Source: JAHZMA01 sp965205905 (lineage in GTDB: Bacteria > Pseudomonadota > Alphaproteobacteria > JABAAW01 > JAHZMA01). From it: 64,000 nucleotides of DNA. The stretch lies in assembly GCA_965205905.1 (NCBI GenBank), contig CBDBHZ010000011.1, positions 372,001 through 436,000 on the forward strand. The letters run 5' to 3'. A program made the translations under genes and the position numbers. The notes under the pieces were generated by a model. It had not been told where the DNA came from. It saw nothing but the letters and a program-made list of their open reading frames with translations, and did not search any database. This document shows positions 14,931 through 22,829 of the stretch, in pieces. The stretch's first letter is position 1. Every line of letters begins with the position of its first letter.

Positions 14931-15947
14931 TTAGCCCCAGCATTTTTTCAAGCCTTGTTTTGCAGAAAGCGAGTCAATGCCTTTAACAGGCTTATCGGTA
15001 ATCAGCTCAACACCTGTATTGAAAAACTCAAGTCCTTTGGTGTTTCTTGGTTTCTTACCTGAATCTGCCCAATCTTTAATGGCTTCAATTCCTTTAGACG
15101 CCATCAATAATGGAAATTGCATAGAAGTTGCACCAATCACGCCATCGCGCACATTACGCACGCCCGGGCAACCGCCATCAACCGATACAATCAGCACATT
15201 TTTTTCTTTACCAACTGCTTTTAACGCTTCGTAAGCACCTGCGGCCGCTGGTTCATTAATGGTATAGACAACATTGATATTAGGGTCTTTTTGCAACAAA
15301 TTTTCCATTGCGGTGCGCCCACCTTCTTCGTTGCCATTGGTAACATCATGCCCAACAATACGCGGGTCATCCTCATCACCAATATCGGTTGGATCTTTAA
15401 TATCAATACCAAAACCTTTTAAGAAGCCTTGATCGCGCAGATAATCAACAGAAATTTCTGATGGATTCAAATCCAACAGAGCGATTTTTGCATTTTTAGC
15501 TTTCGACCCTAATTGTGCTTTTGCCCATTGTCCAATCAATTCGCCCGCCTTAAAATTATCGGTGGCAAAAGTTGCATCAGCCGTATTAGCAGGCTCAAAA
15601 GGGGTATCCAATGCAATCACTAGCAAGCCAGCCTTACGCGCTTGATTAATCACTGGCGTGAGCGCACGTGAATCGGTTGGTGTAATCAAAATACCTTTTG
15701 CACCTGAAGCAATGCAAGTTTCCACAGCTGCCACTTGTGACGCAACATCGCCATCAATTTTACCAGCAAATGTTTGTAATTTGATTTTATTTTTTTTGGC
15801 ACCTTCTAACGCGCCCTCTTTCATTTTCACAAAGAAAGGATTGCTATCTGTTTTCGTGATTAAACACGCGCCCACATCCTTTGCATTTGCTGAAGACATT
15901 AAAGCAAAACTCGCGAATAATGCCATTCCAATAATTATCTTTTTCAT
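14931..15947 (-). CDS. frcB: Periplasmic sugar-binding protein (FrcB type)
   Basis: The 338-residue product has a signal peptide (MKKIIIGMALFASFALMSSA, cut at ANA-KD) and the periplasmic-binding-protein type I fold of ribose/fructose-binding proteins: TDSNPFFVKMKEGALEGAKK near the N terminus, ILITPTDSRALTPVINQA, ALDTPFEP, and VSVDGGCPGVRNVRDGVIGA near residue 250-270. It captures the sugar in the periplasm for FrcC/FrcA. First gene of the operon; ribosome site AGGGA is 9 bases before ATG 15947. Fructose is the expected ligand by operon similarity but ribose or another sugar is possible. Confidence 0.88.
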   Translation of the reverse strand: MKKIIIGMALFASFALMSSANAKDVGACLITKTDSNPFFVKMKEGALEGAKKNKIKLQTFAGKIDGDVASQVAAVETCIASGAKGILITPTDSRALTPVINQARKAGLLVIALDTPFEPANTADATFATDNFKAGELIGQWAKAQLGSKAKNAKIALLDLNPSEISVDYLRDQGFLKGFGIDIKDPTDIGDEDDPRIVGHDVTNGNEEGGRTAMENLLQKDPNINVVYTINEPAAAGAYEALKAVGKEKNVLIVSVDGGCPGVRNVRDGVIGATSMQFPLLMASKGIEAIKDWADSGKKPRNTKGLEFFNTGVELITDKPVKGIDSLSAKQGLKKCWG

Positions 15948-16500
15948 GATTGTTTTTCCCTATAAAAATTATTTTTATTCATCAAGCAATCTAACACTGC
16001 TTAATGAATATTAAACTAGCATATAAGGCGGATAATATCAATAATTTTATCCATAGCGGAAGATTATCAAGGGGGAGGTGGATTCATTGATATATGGGGG
16101 GTGCAGGAATGACGGTGGTGTGTGGCACAAGGGCGGTGCGTGTTTCAAGATTCGTCAATATGAGTATCTAGCGTTTTGCGATACATTAATTTATGCGGGG
16201 GCTTTGCGGTTTAGGTTTTATCTATCAAGGGGGGTGCGGCGCAACTTCTCGGTGGGTATGTCCGTAGGACACCCACCTTGTTGCGACCCCCTTGATAATC
16301 CCCCCGCCGTACCAAATACTAGCGATGGCGTAAAGCCTCCCCCCCGCCGTACCAAATATTAGCGGAGGAGTGAGTCTCGGTTACTCAACACTGTCGATGG
16401 CAAGCCTTGATAATCTCCCCGCTATACTTAATACTCGCATCGAGGACTCCTCAACACCTCCCGCTCGCGTTTCATATAAACATCGCGTAAATACCGCGTA
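15948..16500 (+). repeat. Compound hairpin repeat region, family B copy 5
   Basis: The first 80 bases are the frcB upstream region. From about 16060 the stretch is repeat: AAGGGGGAGG and a GATATATGGGGGG piece (truncated copy), GCGGTGCG followed by TTTCAAGATTCGTCA (about 16143), then a full core (about 16180-16390) beginning ATACATTAATTTATGCGGGG, CTATCAAGGGGGGTGCGG, with inner hairpin GGTGGGTATGTCC/GGACACCCACC, the complementary ACCCCCTTGAT, C-runs and tandem end modules (CCGCCGTACCAAATACTAGC and a near copy 45 bases on). Another degenerate end module lies at about 16410-16460. No gene supported. Confidence 0.75.
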
Positions 16501-16532
16501 AGCCATTATTTTGCCTATTATATTTTTTTAAC

Positions 16533-16562
16533 CTTGTAATATCACCACCATTTACCCATATT
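16533..16562 (+). promoter_or_regulatory. Possible heat-shock (sigma-32) promoter for lon
   Basis: CTTGTAA (16533-16539) and CCCATATT (16555-16562) stand 15 bases apart, close to the sigma-32 consensus (CTTGAAA, 11-16 bases, CCCCATnT) and 36 bases before the preferred lon start. lon is a heat-shock gene in many Proteobacteria. No convincing sigma-70 promoter is seen at this place. Confidence 0.42.
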
Positions 16563-16597
16563 AACATTATTGTTCATTTATGATGGAAGATAGATTT

Positions 16598-18991
16598 ATG
16601 AAGCAGCTTTACCCCGTTTTACCCATTCGTGATATTGTGGTGTTCCCACATATTGTTGTGCCATTATTGGTAGGGCGCGAAAAATCAATCAATGCGCTAG
16701 AAGAAGTGATGAAAGGCGATAAGCAGATTCTGCTTGCCACCCAACGTGATGATAGCATTGATGACCCAAGCGAAGATGATTTATACTCAGTCGGCACATT
16801 ATGTAACGTGCTACAAATGCTGAAATTACCCAACGGCACAGTCAAAGTGCTGGTTGAGGGTGTGCGCCGTATGCAGGTGAGCAATTACTCGCGTGAGAAG
16901 AAATATCTACGCGCCTATGCCGAAGATTTAGAAGAAGTAAGTGCTGAAATTGATGGCAAAGAAATAGATGCCATCACCCGTGTGATTGTGGAGCAATTTG
17001 AACAATATTCACGGCTGAATAAGCGTATCCCCGAAGAAGTGTTAAGCTCGATTCGGCAGATTATCGAGCCATCAAAATTGGCTGATACCGTTGCCCAACA
17101 TTTGGTGATTAAGAATGAAGATAAGCAAACCTTGCTAGAAACCCTCTCACCATTGGCGCGGCTAGAAATTATTCATGGCTATATGGAAAACGAGATGGAT
17201 GTGCTGAAAGTGGAAAGCAAAATTCGCTCGCGGGTAAAACGGCAGATGGAAAAAAGTCAGCGCGAATATTATCTTAACGAACAGATGAAAGCGATTCAGC
17301 GTGAATTAGGCGACCAAGATGAGGAGCATAACGAGGTTAAAGATTTTGAAAATAAAATCAACGCCCTCAAACTCACCAAAGAAGCCAAAGATAAAGCATC
17401 TTCGGAATTGAAAAAATTAAGGCAAATGTCGCCAATGGCGGCAGAAGCCACAGTGGTGCGGAATTATTTGGAATGGATGTGTGCCTTGCCATGGAGCAAA
17501 CGTTCGCGGATTTCGCGCGATTTGGAACGCGCCCAAAAAATATTAGATGAAGAACATTATGGTTTAGACAAGGTAAAAGAACGCATCATGGAATTTTTGG
17601 CGGTGCAGTTGCGCGCTAAAAAAATGAAAGGGTCGATTCTCTGTTTGGTGGGACCGCCGGGTGTTGGCAAAACATCTTTGGGCAAATCAATCGCCCATGC
17701 TACTGGCAGAGAGTTTGTGCGGATGGCGTTAGGCGGCGTGCGTGATGAATCCGAAATTCGCGGGCATCGGCGCACATATATTGGCTCACTGCCCGGTAAA
17801 ATCATTCACGGTATGAAAAAAGCAGGCACGGTGAATCCGTTTTTCTTGCTTGACGAGGTGGATAAATTGGGCGGTGATTGGCGCGGAGACCCGGCATCAG
17901 CCTTGCTTGAAGTGCTTGACCCCGAACAAAATCACGCGTTCAACGACCATTATATGGAAGTGGATTATGATTTATCGGAAGTGATGTTTGTTACCACCGC
18001 CAATACCATGAATATGGCGTCGCCTTTATTGGATAGAATGGAAATCATCCGCATTCCCGGCTATACCGAAGATGAAAAGGTGCAAATCGCGCAGCGGCAT
18101 TTGATTCAAAAACAATATAAAGAAAATAATGTTGCCACCAAAGAATGGCAGATTGATGAGGCGGCGATTCGTGATATTATCCGCTATTACACGCGTGAAA
18201 GCGGTGTGCGTGCGCTAGAGCGTGAAATCTCATCATTGATGCGTAAAGCGGTGCTAGAAATCACCAAAAGCAAAGGCAAGGTAAAAACAATCAAGGTGGA
18301 TAGTGATAATTTGCAAGATTATTTAGGTGTTAAAAAATTCCGTTATGGCTTGGCTGAAACCGAAGATGCGGTGGGCATGGTAACGGGTTTGGCGTGGACG
18401 CAATTTGGTGGTGAATTGTTAACCATCGAATCGGTTTTAATACCGGGCAAGGGCAAAGTCACCAAAACAGGCAAATTAGGCGATGTGATGCAAGAATCGA
18501 TACAGGCGGCAGAAAATTTTGTCAAAAGCCGTGCTGCCCATTTCGGCATTATGCGTGAAGCATTTGAAGATACCGATATTCATGTGCATGTGCCTGAAGG
18601 TGCAACTCCCAAAGATGGTCCTTCTGCGGGTGTGGCGATGATGACATCGATGGTATCGATTCTCACCAATACGCCAGTGCGTAAAGATATTGCGATGACG
18701 GGCGAAATCACCTTGCGTGGCAATGTGTTGCCGATTGGTGGCTTGAAAGAAAAATTATTGGCGGCGTTGCGGGGTAAAATCGGCACAGTGCTTATTCCGT
18801 ATGAAAACGAGAAAGATTTGGCAGAAATCCCTGATAATGTGAAGCAAGGGCTTAAAATTATCCCTGTCAAAAATGCTGATGAGGTGTTGGCACATGCTTT
18901 AACGCAAAAATTAGTTCCCGTTAAATGGCAAGATAAAATCGTAACAGGCAAAACAGAATCGAAGAGCGGTGAAAAACGGGTCGAACATTAA
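16598..18991 (+). CDS. lon: Lon ATP-dependent protease
   Basis: Lon degrades misfolded and regulatory proteins in the cytoplasm. The product (797 residues from ATG 16598) has the N-terminal substrate domain (LYPVLPIRDIVVFPHIVVPL), Walker A GPPGVGKTS (about residue 350), Walker B FFLLDEVDKLG and the protease domain with catalytic Ser in PKDGPSAGVAMM and Lys in GGLKEKLLAA. ATG 16598 is preferred to ATGs at 16580/16583 because a GGAAG ribosome site lies eight bases ahead and homologues begin here. In Alphaproteobacteria lon commonly sits between clpX and hupB; here the clp genes point away and are separated by about 7 kb. Confidence 0.96.
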   Translation: MKQLYPVLPIRDIVVFPHIVVPLLVGREKSINALEEVMKGDKQILLATQRDDSIDDPSEDDLYSVGTLCNVLQMLKLPNGTVKVLVEGVRRMQVSNYSREKKYLRAYAEDLEEVSAEIDGKEIDAITRVIVEQFEQYSRLNKRIPEEVLSSIRQIIEPSKLADTVAQHLVIKNEDKQTLLETLSPLARLEIIHGYMENEMDVLKVESKIRSRVKRQMEKSQREYYLNEQMKAIQRELGDQDEEHNEVKDFENKINALKLTKEAKDKASSELKKLRQMSPMAAEATVVRNYLEWMCALPWSKRSRISRDLERAQKILDEEHYGLDKVKERIMEFLAVQLRAKKMKGSILCLVGPPGVGKTSLGKSIAHATGREFVRMALGGVRDESEIRGHRRTYIGSLPGKIIHGMKKAGTVNPFFLLDEVDKLGGDWRGDPASALLEVLDPEQNHAFNDHYMEVDYDLSEVMFVTTANTMNMASPLLDRMEIIRIPGYTEDEKVQIAQRHLIQKQYKENNVATKEWQIDEAAIRDIIRYYTRESGVRALEREISSLMRKAVLEITKSKGKVKTIKVDSDNLQDYLGVKKFRYGLAETEDAVGMVTGLAWTQFGGELLTIESVLIPGKGKVTKTGKLGDVMQESIQAAENFVKSRAAHFGIMREAFEDTDIHVHVPEGATPKDGPSAGVAMMTSMVSILTNTPVRKDIAMTGEITLRGNVLPIGGLKEKLLAALRGKIGTVLIPYENEKDLAEIPDNVKQGLKIIPVKNADEVLAHALTQKLVPVKWQDKIVTGKTESKSGEKRVEH

Positions 18992-19124
18992 GTGAGTTTG
19001 CTAAAAAATCACTTATCACGGGTTATAACATGGTATTATTCGGTAAAAATCATCCAAAAAAAGGTGATAAAGTAAGTTTTCTTTGGAAAACCCACCTGTT
19101 TTGTTGTTTTTATGCGCTTACAAG

Positions 19125-19152
19125 TTGACGTCAAACAGGTTTTTCCTAATAT
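19125..19152 (+). promoter_or_regulatory. hupB promoter with overlapping inverted repeat
   Basis: TTGACG (19125-19130) and TAATAT (19147-19152) are 16 bases apart, about 80 bases before hupB. The -35 overlaps the palindrome GACGTC, and an inverted repeat ACCTGTTT (about 19094) with AAACAGGT (19133-19140) brackets it, which could be an operator. The rest of the lon-hupB gap shows nothing clear except a small AAGTGA/TCACTT hairpin just after lon. Confidence 0.5.
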
Positions 19153-19232
19153 ATAGGCACTATAGGCATGGCTAAAATCATTGCCACCTATTGTTAAATT
19201 GACGTTTTATTTTTTAAAAAAGGAGAAATATC

Positions 19233-19505
19233 GTGAATAAAGGTGAATTAATTGATGCAGTTGCAGAAGCAACAGGTTTAAAAAAATCAGATACAGGTGC
19301 TGCCATTGATGCAGTTTTTGATGCGATTACAACATCATTGCAAAAGCAAGATGAAGTTCGTATTGTTGGGTTTGGTACATTTTTGACTGTGAAGCAAGCC
19401 GCACGTGAGGGACGTAATCCACGCACGGGCGAAAAATTGCAAATTCCAGCATCTGTGCAGCCGAAATTCCGCGCAGGTAAAGGATTGAAAGAAGCCGTTA
19501 ATTGA
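19233..19505 (+). CDS. hupB: HU-family nucleoid DNA-binding protein
   Basis: HU bends and wraps DNA non-specifically in the nucleoid. The 90-residue product is full length, starts MNKGELIDAVAEATGLKKSD and contains the DNA-binding arm signature GFGTFLTVKQAAREGRNPRTG (residues about 47-67) and a basic end. A GTG start at 19233 follows a strong AAAAAAGGAGAAATATC ribosome site. It lies downstream of lon, as in most Alphaproteobacteria, with its own promoter and terminator. Confidence 0.97.
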   Translation: MNKGELIDAVAEATGLKKSDTGAAIDAVFDAITTSLQKQDEVRIVGFGTFLTVKQAAREGRNPRTGEKLQIPASVQPKFRAGKGLKEAVN

Positions 19506-19522
19506 GTTTCTTGATTTTTACG

Positions 19523-19553
19523 AAAAGCGGGGTGATTTTACCCCGCTTTTTTT
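19523..19553 (+). terminator. Rho-independent terminator of hupB
   Basis: A 10-bp stem AAAAGCGGGG (19523-19532) with CCCCGCTTTT (19541-19550), an eight-base loop and a run of seven T lies 18 bases after the hupB stop. It is the cleanest intrinsic terminator in the window. Confidence 0.92.
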
Positions 19554-19594
19554 GTTGATTAAAGTCAGCAAAAAGAGTAAAAATATTTTATTAA

Positions 19595-19670
19595 GGGCGA
19601 TTAGCTCAGTTGGTAGAGCATCTCGTTTACACCGAGAGGGTCGGCAGTTCGAGCCTGTCATCGCCCACCA
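19595..19670 (+). tRNA. tRNA-Val (anticodon TAC)
   Basis: A 76-base cloverleaf: acceptor GGGCGAT with ATCGCCC, D arm TTAGCTCAGTTGGTAGAGC, anticodon stem TCTCG/CGAGA around loop TTTACAC (anticodon TAC), T arm with GTTCGAGCC, discriminator A and encoded CCA. It follows the hupB terminator by about 40 bases, an arrangement seen in related genomes. Confidence 0.97.
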
Positions 19671-19674
19671 TTAA

Positions 19675-19765
19675 TATCTGCTAGAATTGCGGTAAAACCG
19701 CAATTCGCGAGAAGGGGCTTTGCGACCTTGCTAGCGCAAGGAACGCCCCTTTACCCCACCGCTTA
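19675..19765 (+). repeat. Two-hairpin intergenic repeat, family A copy 3
   Basis: Hairpin 1 pairs 19684-19692 (GAATTGCGG) with 19698-19706 (CCGCAATTC) around TAAAA. Hairpin 2 has outer stem 19712-19718 (AAGGGGC) with 19745-19751 (GCCCCTT) and inner stem 19726-19731 (CCTTGC) with 19736-19741 (GCAAGG). It ends in ACCCCACCGC and begins five bases after the tRNA-Val CCA. Copy 4 follows directly. Confidence 0.85.
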
Positions 19766-19769
19766 TTGA

Positions 19770-19862
19770 TTCCGCTAGACTTGTAACAAAGTTACAAGTC
19801 GCTAGTTGGGGTTACGACCTTGCTAGCGCAAGGAACCCCAAACCCCCGCGAACATTTTCGTC
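19770..19862 (+). repeat. Two-hairpin intergenic repeat, family A copy 4
   Basis: Hairpin 1 pairs 19778-19786 (GACTTGTAA) with 19792-19800 (TTACAAGTC) around CAAAG. The outer stem of hairpin 2 is TTGGGGTT (19806-19813) with AACCCCAA (19834-19841), different from copy 3 on both arms, while the inner CCTTGC/GCAAGG stem is unchanged. The tandem arrangement with copy 3 gives the clearest view of compensatory change in this family. Confidence 0.85.
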
Positions 19863-20329
19863 GTTCCCTGCCAATGCCGATAGGCATTGATTAAGACAGG
19901 GAATCCATTTGGCAAACGAAGTTTGCATTCAAATTACCACCTTTGTATTAAATGTCTGGCGACACGCTCCGTCTGTGTGTTGAGCAACCGAAACTCACTC
20001 CTCTGCCAATATTAAGCACAGCGGTGGGGATTATCAAGGGCAAACCGAAAGCGCAAGGGAGCGGGCTTGTCCTCGCGACCGAGAAGCCACATCGCGCCCC
20101 CCTTAAATATATAACCGACTCCGCAAAGCCCCCATATATTAATGTATAGAGGCGCAGACACGGCTTTTGTGTTGAGTTATGGTAAAACATGCTCCTCCGC
20201 TAGTTTTGAGTACGGCGGGGTTTGATTCTTAATGCACATTTATATGTTAATAAGAATTATTAATATTTATTCCATAAGATAGACAATATATATTGATAAT
20301 ATCCTTTTAATGTCAATCAGAATAGTAAC
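19863..20329 (-). repeat. Hairpin repeat family B copy 6 and upstream region of the restriction gene
   Basis: About 19863-19945 holds a short GGCAAACGAAGTTTGC-type palindrome and a CCTGCCAATGCCGATAGGCA hairpin. The family B core (minus strand, about 20155 down to 19966) shows ATACATTAATATATGGGGG, CTTTGCGGAGTCGG, AAGGGGGGCGCGATGTGG, a centre sharing CGGTCGCGAGGACAAGCCC, and the end module CCGCTGTGCTTAATATTGG. Another end module follows at about 20190-20220. The last 100 bases are AT-rich with no repeat and precede the restriction gene; no promoter is obvious. Confidence 0.68.
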
Positions 20330-21091
20330 ATGGAAAATATATTAGACGCGCAGGAACAAAAAGCAATCACTAAAATAATATCAAGCTATTATATGTCGCC
20401 TGTTTTAACGGAATTTAATGCTTTTTTAGAAAAATCTAACCTTACCAAACAAGAGGCAATGCAGGACGCATTTAATTACATTTATAATTTTATGCAAAAT
20501 TCTTTACCTAATGTAGAAAAAGAAATAGACAAACGTATCGATGCAGGAAAAATAAGTGATAAATCTCAAACTCTTAAATCACTTGCTGGTAATGTTTTTA
20601 CGTCTCTCATTCAATATATTTTTTTAAAAAATAAGGAAATTGGTAATATTCCGCCAAATATTTTTATCACCAAAAAGCAAGATGCTATCAAAAAATTTGG
20701 TGAGACTTTTACGATTTATATTGATGAAGAAACGCAAAAACCAGATTGTGATTTAATTATCTATAACAGCGATAATCAACATATTATTATTTTATCACTT
20801 AAAACATCTTTGCGAGAACGAGCAGGACAAACTTATAAATGGAAATTACTTTTAGAAATAGCTAACTCCGAAAATACTGAATTAAAAGAAAAATACAATA
20901 TCAATTATAACGGCAACAAAATGCCTATCATTTGTTTTGCAACTGTTAATTTTTATGAAGAAATTAACAATCCGCAACAGCGTGGTATGTTTAAATTTTT
21001 TGATAAAGCATTTATTGCAAAGCCAAATATCAATGAAGATTTCATTGCACCTTTATCAACTCTTATCAGCTTTATTGAAGATAATTTGTAA
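20330..21091 (+). CDS. Type II restriction endonuclease (PD-(D/E)XK, BsaWI-like)
   Basis: The 253-residue product shows a likely PD-(D/E)XK nuclease core: KPDCDLIIYNSD (about residues 136-147) followed by ILSLKTSLRERAGQTYKW (about 154-171); the S-x-KTSLRER signature is known from several type II restriction enzymes, with BsaWI-like enzymes the closest in my recollection. It would cut unmethylated DNA. ATG at 20330 is used. It is one gene before, and overlaps by one base (TAATG), a DNA methyltransferase, which secures the restriction-modification reading. The pair is about 30% GC, much lower than its neighbours, and lies between inverted hairpin repeats, so it was probably acquired. The site recognised cannot be read from sequence. 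Confidence 0.8.
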   Translation: MENILDAQEQKAITKIISSYYMSPVLTEFNAFLEKSNLTKQEAMQDAFNYIYNFMQNSLPNVEKEIDKRIDAGKISDKSQTLKSLAGNVFTSLIQYIFLKNKEIGNIPPNIFITKKQDAIKKFGETFTIYIDEETQKPDCDLIIYNSDNQHIIILSLKTSLRERAGQTYKWKLLLEIANSENTELKEKYNINYNGNKMPIICFATVNFYEEINNPQQRGMFKFFDKAFIAKPNINEDFIAPLSTLISFIEDNL

Positions 21092-22320
21092 TGAATATTT
21101 TGGCAACACGTAATACAAAATATGATTTTTTAGGGCAATCCTACGATAAAACTTGCTATCCGAATCTTCATAAATATCCAGCAACGATGATTCCCCAAAT
21201 CGGCATTGAAATATTAAAAGAATTGAATATCAAACAAGGCAATATGCTTGACCCATATTGTGGTTCTGGCTCATCTTTCGCCGCAGGTTTAGAAACAGGT
21301 GTAAAAAATTTCACAGGTTATGATATTAACCCGCTTGCAATTCTTATTTGTCAAACGCGCTTTACTTATTTAAGTATCGTATCACTTAAACAAAAATATC
21401 AATGGTTAAAAAATACAATTTCTAAAACAGTTGAAAAAGACTGGCAATATGCCATTACAATTGAAAAATTTAATAATTTTGATTATTGGTTTAGCCCTAA
21501 AATTGCCAATGAATTACAATTAATTAAAAATATCATCATGAAAATAACTGATGAAAAAATTCGTAATTTTTTTCTTGTCGCATTATCAACTGCCATGCGA
21601 GAATGTTCTTATACCCGAAACAATGAATTTAAACTTTATAGAATAAAACCCCAGCAAATGACATTATTTGAGCAAAACACATTTGCTGTTTTTTATCATC
21701 AGTTTGAGCATTGTATTAATATTTATGAAAATTATTATCATTCCAAATTAAAGCATATCAACATAAATATTACTTACAGCAGCTTTAAACCCAACGACAA
21801 AAAACACAATATTATTTTAACAAGCCCACCCTATGGCGATAGCAAAACAACAGTTGCTTACGGTCAATTTTCTTTTTTTTCGAATCAATGGTTGCTTAAC
21901 CATATAAATGCTAGGGCTATTGATAAAAAATTAATGGGGGGTGAGATACAAACCACTCAGTTAAAAAATAGCCTCATTATTGACTATATCAAAGATATTC
22001 AAGCAAAAGACATAAAACGAGCGAATGAAGTTGCAAGTTTTTATTATGACTTAAAAAAATCAATTAATAATGTTTCACAAGCAGTCGAAACAGGTGGAAA
22101 AATTGTTTACATCGTTGGGAACAGAACCGTTAAAAACATTACGCTACCAACTGATAAATTTATTGCCGAATGTTTTAAAAATTGTGGCTTAAAACATCTA
22201 ACAACTTATGAACGCATCATATCTAACAAACAAATGCCTTCACTCAATTCTCCGTCTAACAAAAAGGGTAATAAAATAAAAACAATGAATAAAGAATTTA
22301 TTGTTGTAGGTGAAAATTAA
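21091..22320 (+). CDS. DNA methyltransferase of a type II R-M system
   Basis: The 409-residue product has a SAM-binding motif DPYCGSGSSFAAG (about residues 54-66) with the following GYDINPLAI, and the catalytic TSPPYGDSKTTVAYG motif (about 243-257). SPPY is typical of amino-methyltransferases, most often m4C; motif I precedes motif IV. An N-terminal piece YPATMIPQIGIEIL is common to this type. It would protect host DNA at the target of the adjacent endonuclease. It overlaps the endonuclease stop by one base, so the two are co-translated. Low GC matches the endonuclease. Confidence 0.87.
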   Translation: MNILATRNTKYDFLGQSYDKTCYPNLHKYPATMIPQIGIEILKELNIKQGNMLDPYCGSGSSFAAGLETGVKNFTGYDINPLAILICQTRFTYLSIVSLKQKYQWLKNTISKTVEKDWQYAITIEKFNNFDYWFSPKIANELQLIKNIIMKITDEKIRNFFLVALSTAMRECSYTRNNEFKLYRIKPQQMTLFEQNTFAVFYHQFEHCINIYENYYHSKLKHININITYSSFKPNDKKHNIILTSPPYGDSKTTVAYGQFSFFSNQWLLNHINARAIDKKLMGGEIQTTQLKNSLIIDYIKDIQAKDIKRANEVASFYYDLKKSINNVSQAVETGGKIVYIVGNRTVKNITLPTDKFIAECFKNCGLKHLTTYERIISNKQMPSLNSPSNKKGNKIKTMNKEFIVVGEN

Positions 22321-22690
22321 TAATTAACCCATTCTTAACCAAGCAAAATTTCTTGCATTTCTACCTCTTATATTGCAATTTGCGTTAAAGATGCGCCCAT
22401 CTCAGCTTTGGCTGGGAAGCGGCGCTATATGTCCAAGCGTTTCGATGCCCCCACCGCTGTGTTTAACAAAGGCGGAAGAGTTCGTTTTTACAGGCGTTTA
22501 GCACATAGGAAGGAGCGTGTCTCATCACATTTTTATATGGGGGCTTTGCGGTTTAGGTTTTATCTATCAAGGGGGGTGCGAGCGCGCTTTATCGGTCGCG
22601 AGACTTACGTCCGCTTCCTTGCGCATACCCCCTTAATAATCCCCCCGCTGTGCTTAATACTAGCAGTGGCGTGAATTGCTGTTACTCAAC
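22321..22690 (+). repeat. GC-run hairpin repeat, family B copy 7
   Basis: After about 80 bases of AT-rich tail and a CAGCTTTGGCTG mini-hairpin (about 22402), an end module (CCACCGCTGTGTTTAACAAA) lies at about 22451. The core runs from about 22530 to 22690: ATATGGGGGCTTTGCGG, CTATCAAGGGGGGTGCG, the centre with TCGGTCGCGAGACTTACGTC as in copy 3, ACCCCCTTAATAATCC, and CCGCTGTGCTTAATACTAGC. It faces the opposite way to copy 6 on the other side of the restriction-modification genes. Confidence 0.75.
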
Positions 22691-22829
22691 ACAAAGGGCG
22701 GTGGGGGTTTCAGGGGGCGAGGTTTGCCCGCCATTGGTACAAGGGCAAACCGAGCTTGCATAGATGAGAAAAAATTGGGAAATTCAAAGCCCCCTGCTAG
22801 TTAATTATGGCTTTGCCATAATTAACGTA
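22691..22829 (-). repeat. Family A/B hybrid repeat, copy 5
   Basis: On the minus strand this begins with hairpin 1, an 11-bp stem GTTAATTATGG (about 22826-22816) with CCATAATTAAC around CAAAG, then CTAGCAGGGGGC pairing with GCCCCCTGAAACC. The interior is replaced by a longer insert holding GGTTTGCCC/GGGCAAACC, a block identical over about 35 bases with 5935-5970. It ends in ACCCCCACCGCC and runs into a family B end (TTGTGTTGAGTAACAG). It links the two repeat families. It abuts the stop of the LpoA-like gene. Confidence 0.72.

Noticed and set aside
16078..16362. 94-codon plus-strand frame before lon
   Set aside because: Entirely repeat-derived, same reasons as above.
19675..19862. CRISPR array
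   Set aside because: Only two tandem units, of unequal sequence, with internal pairing and no spacers of even length.
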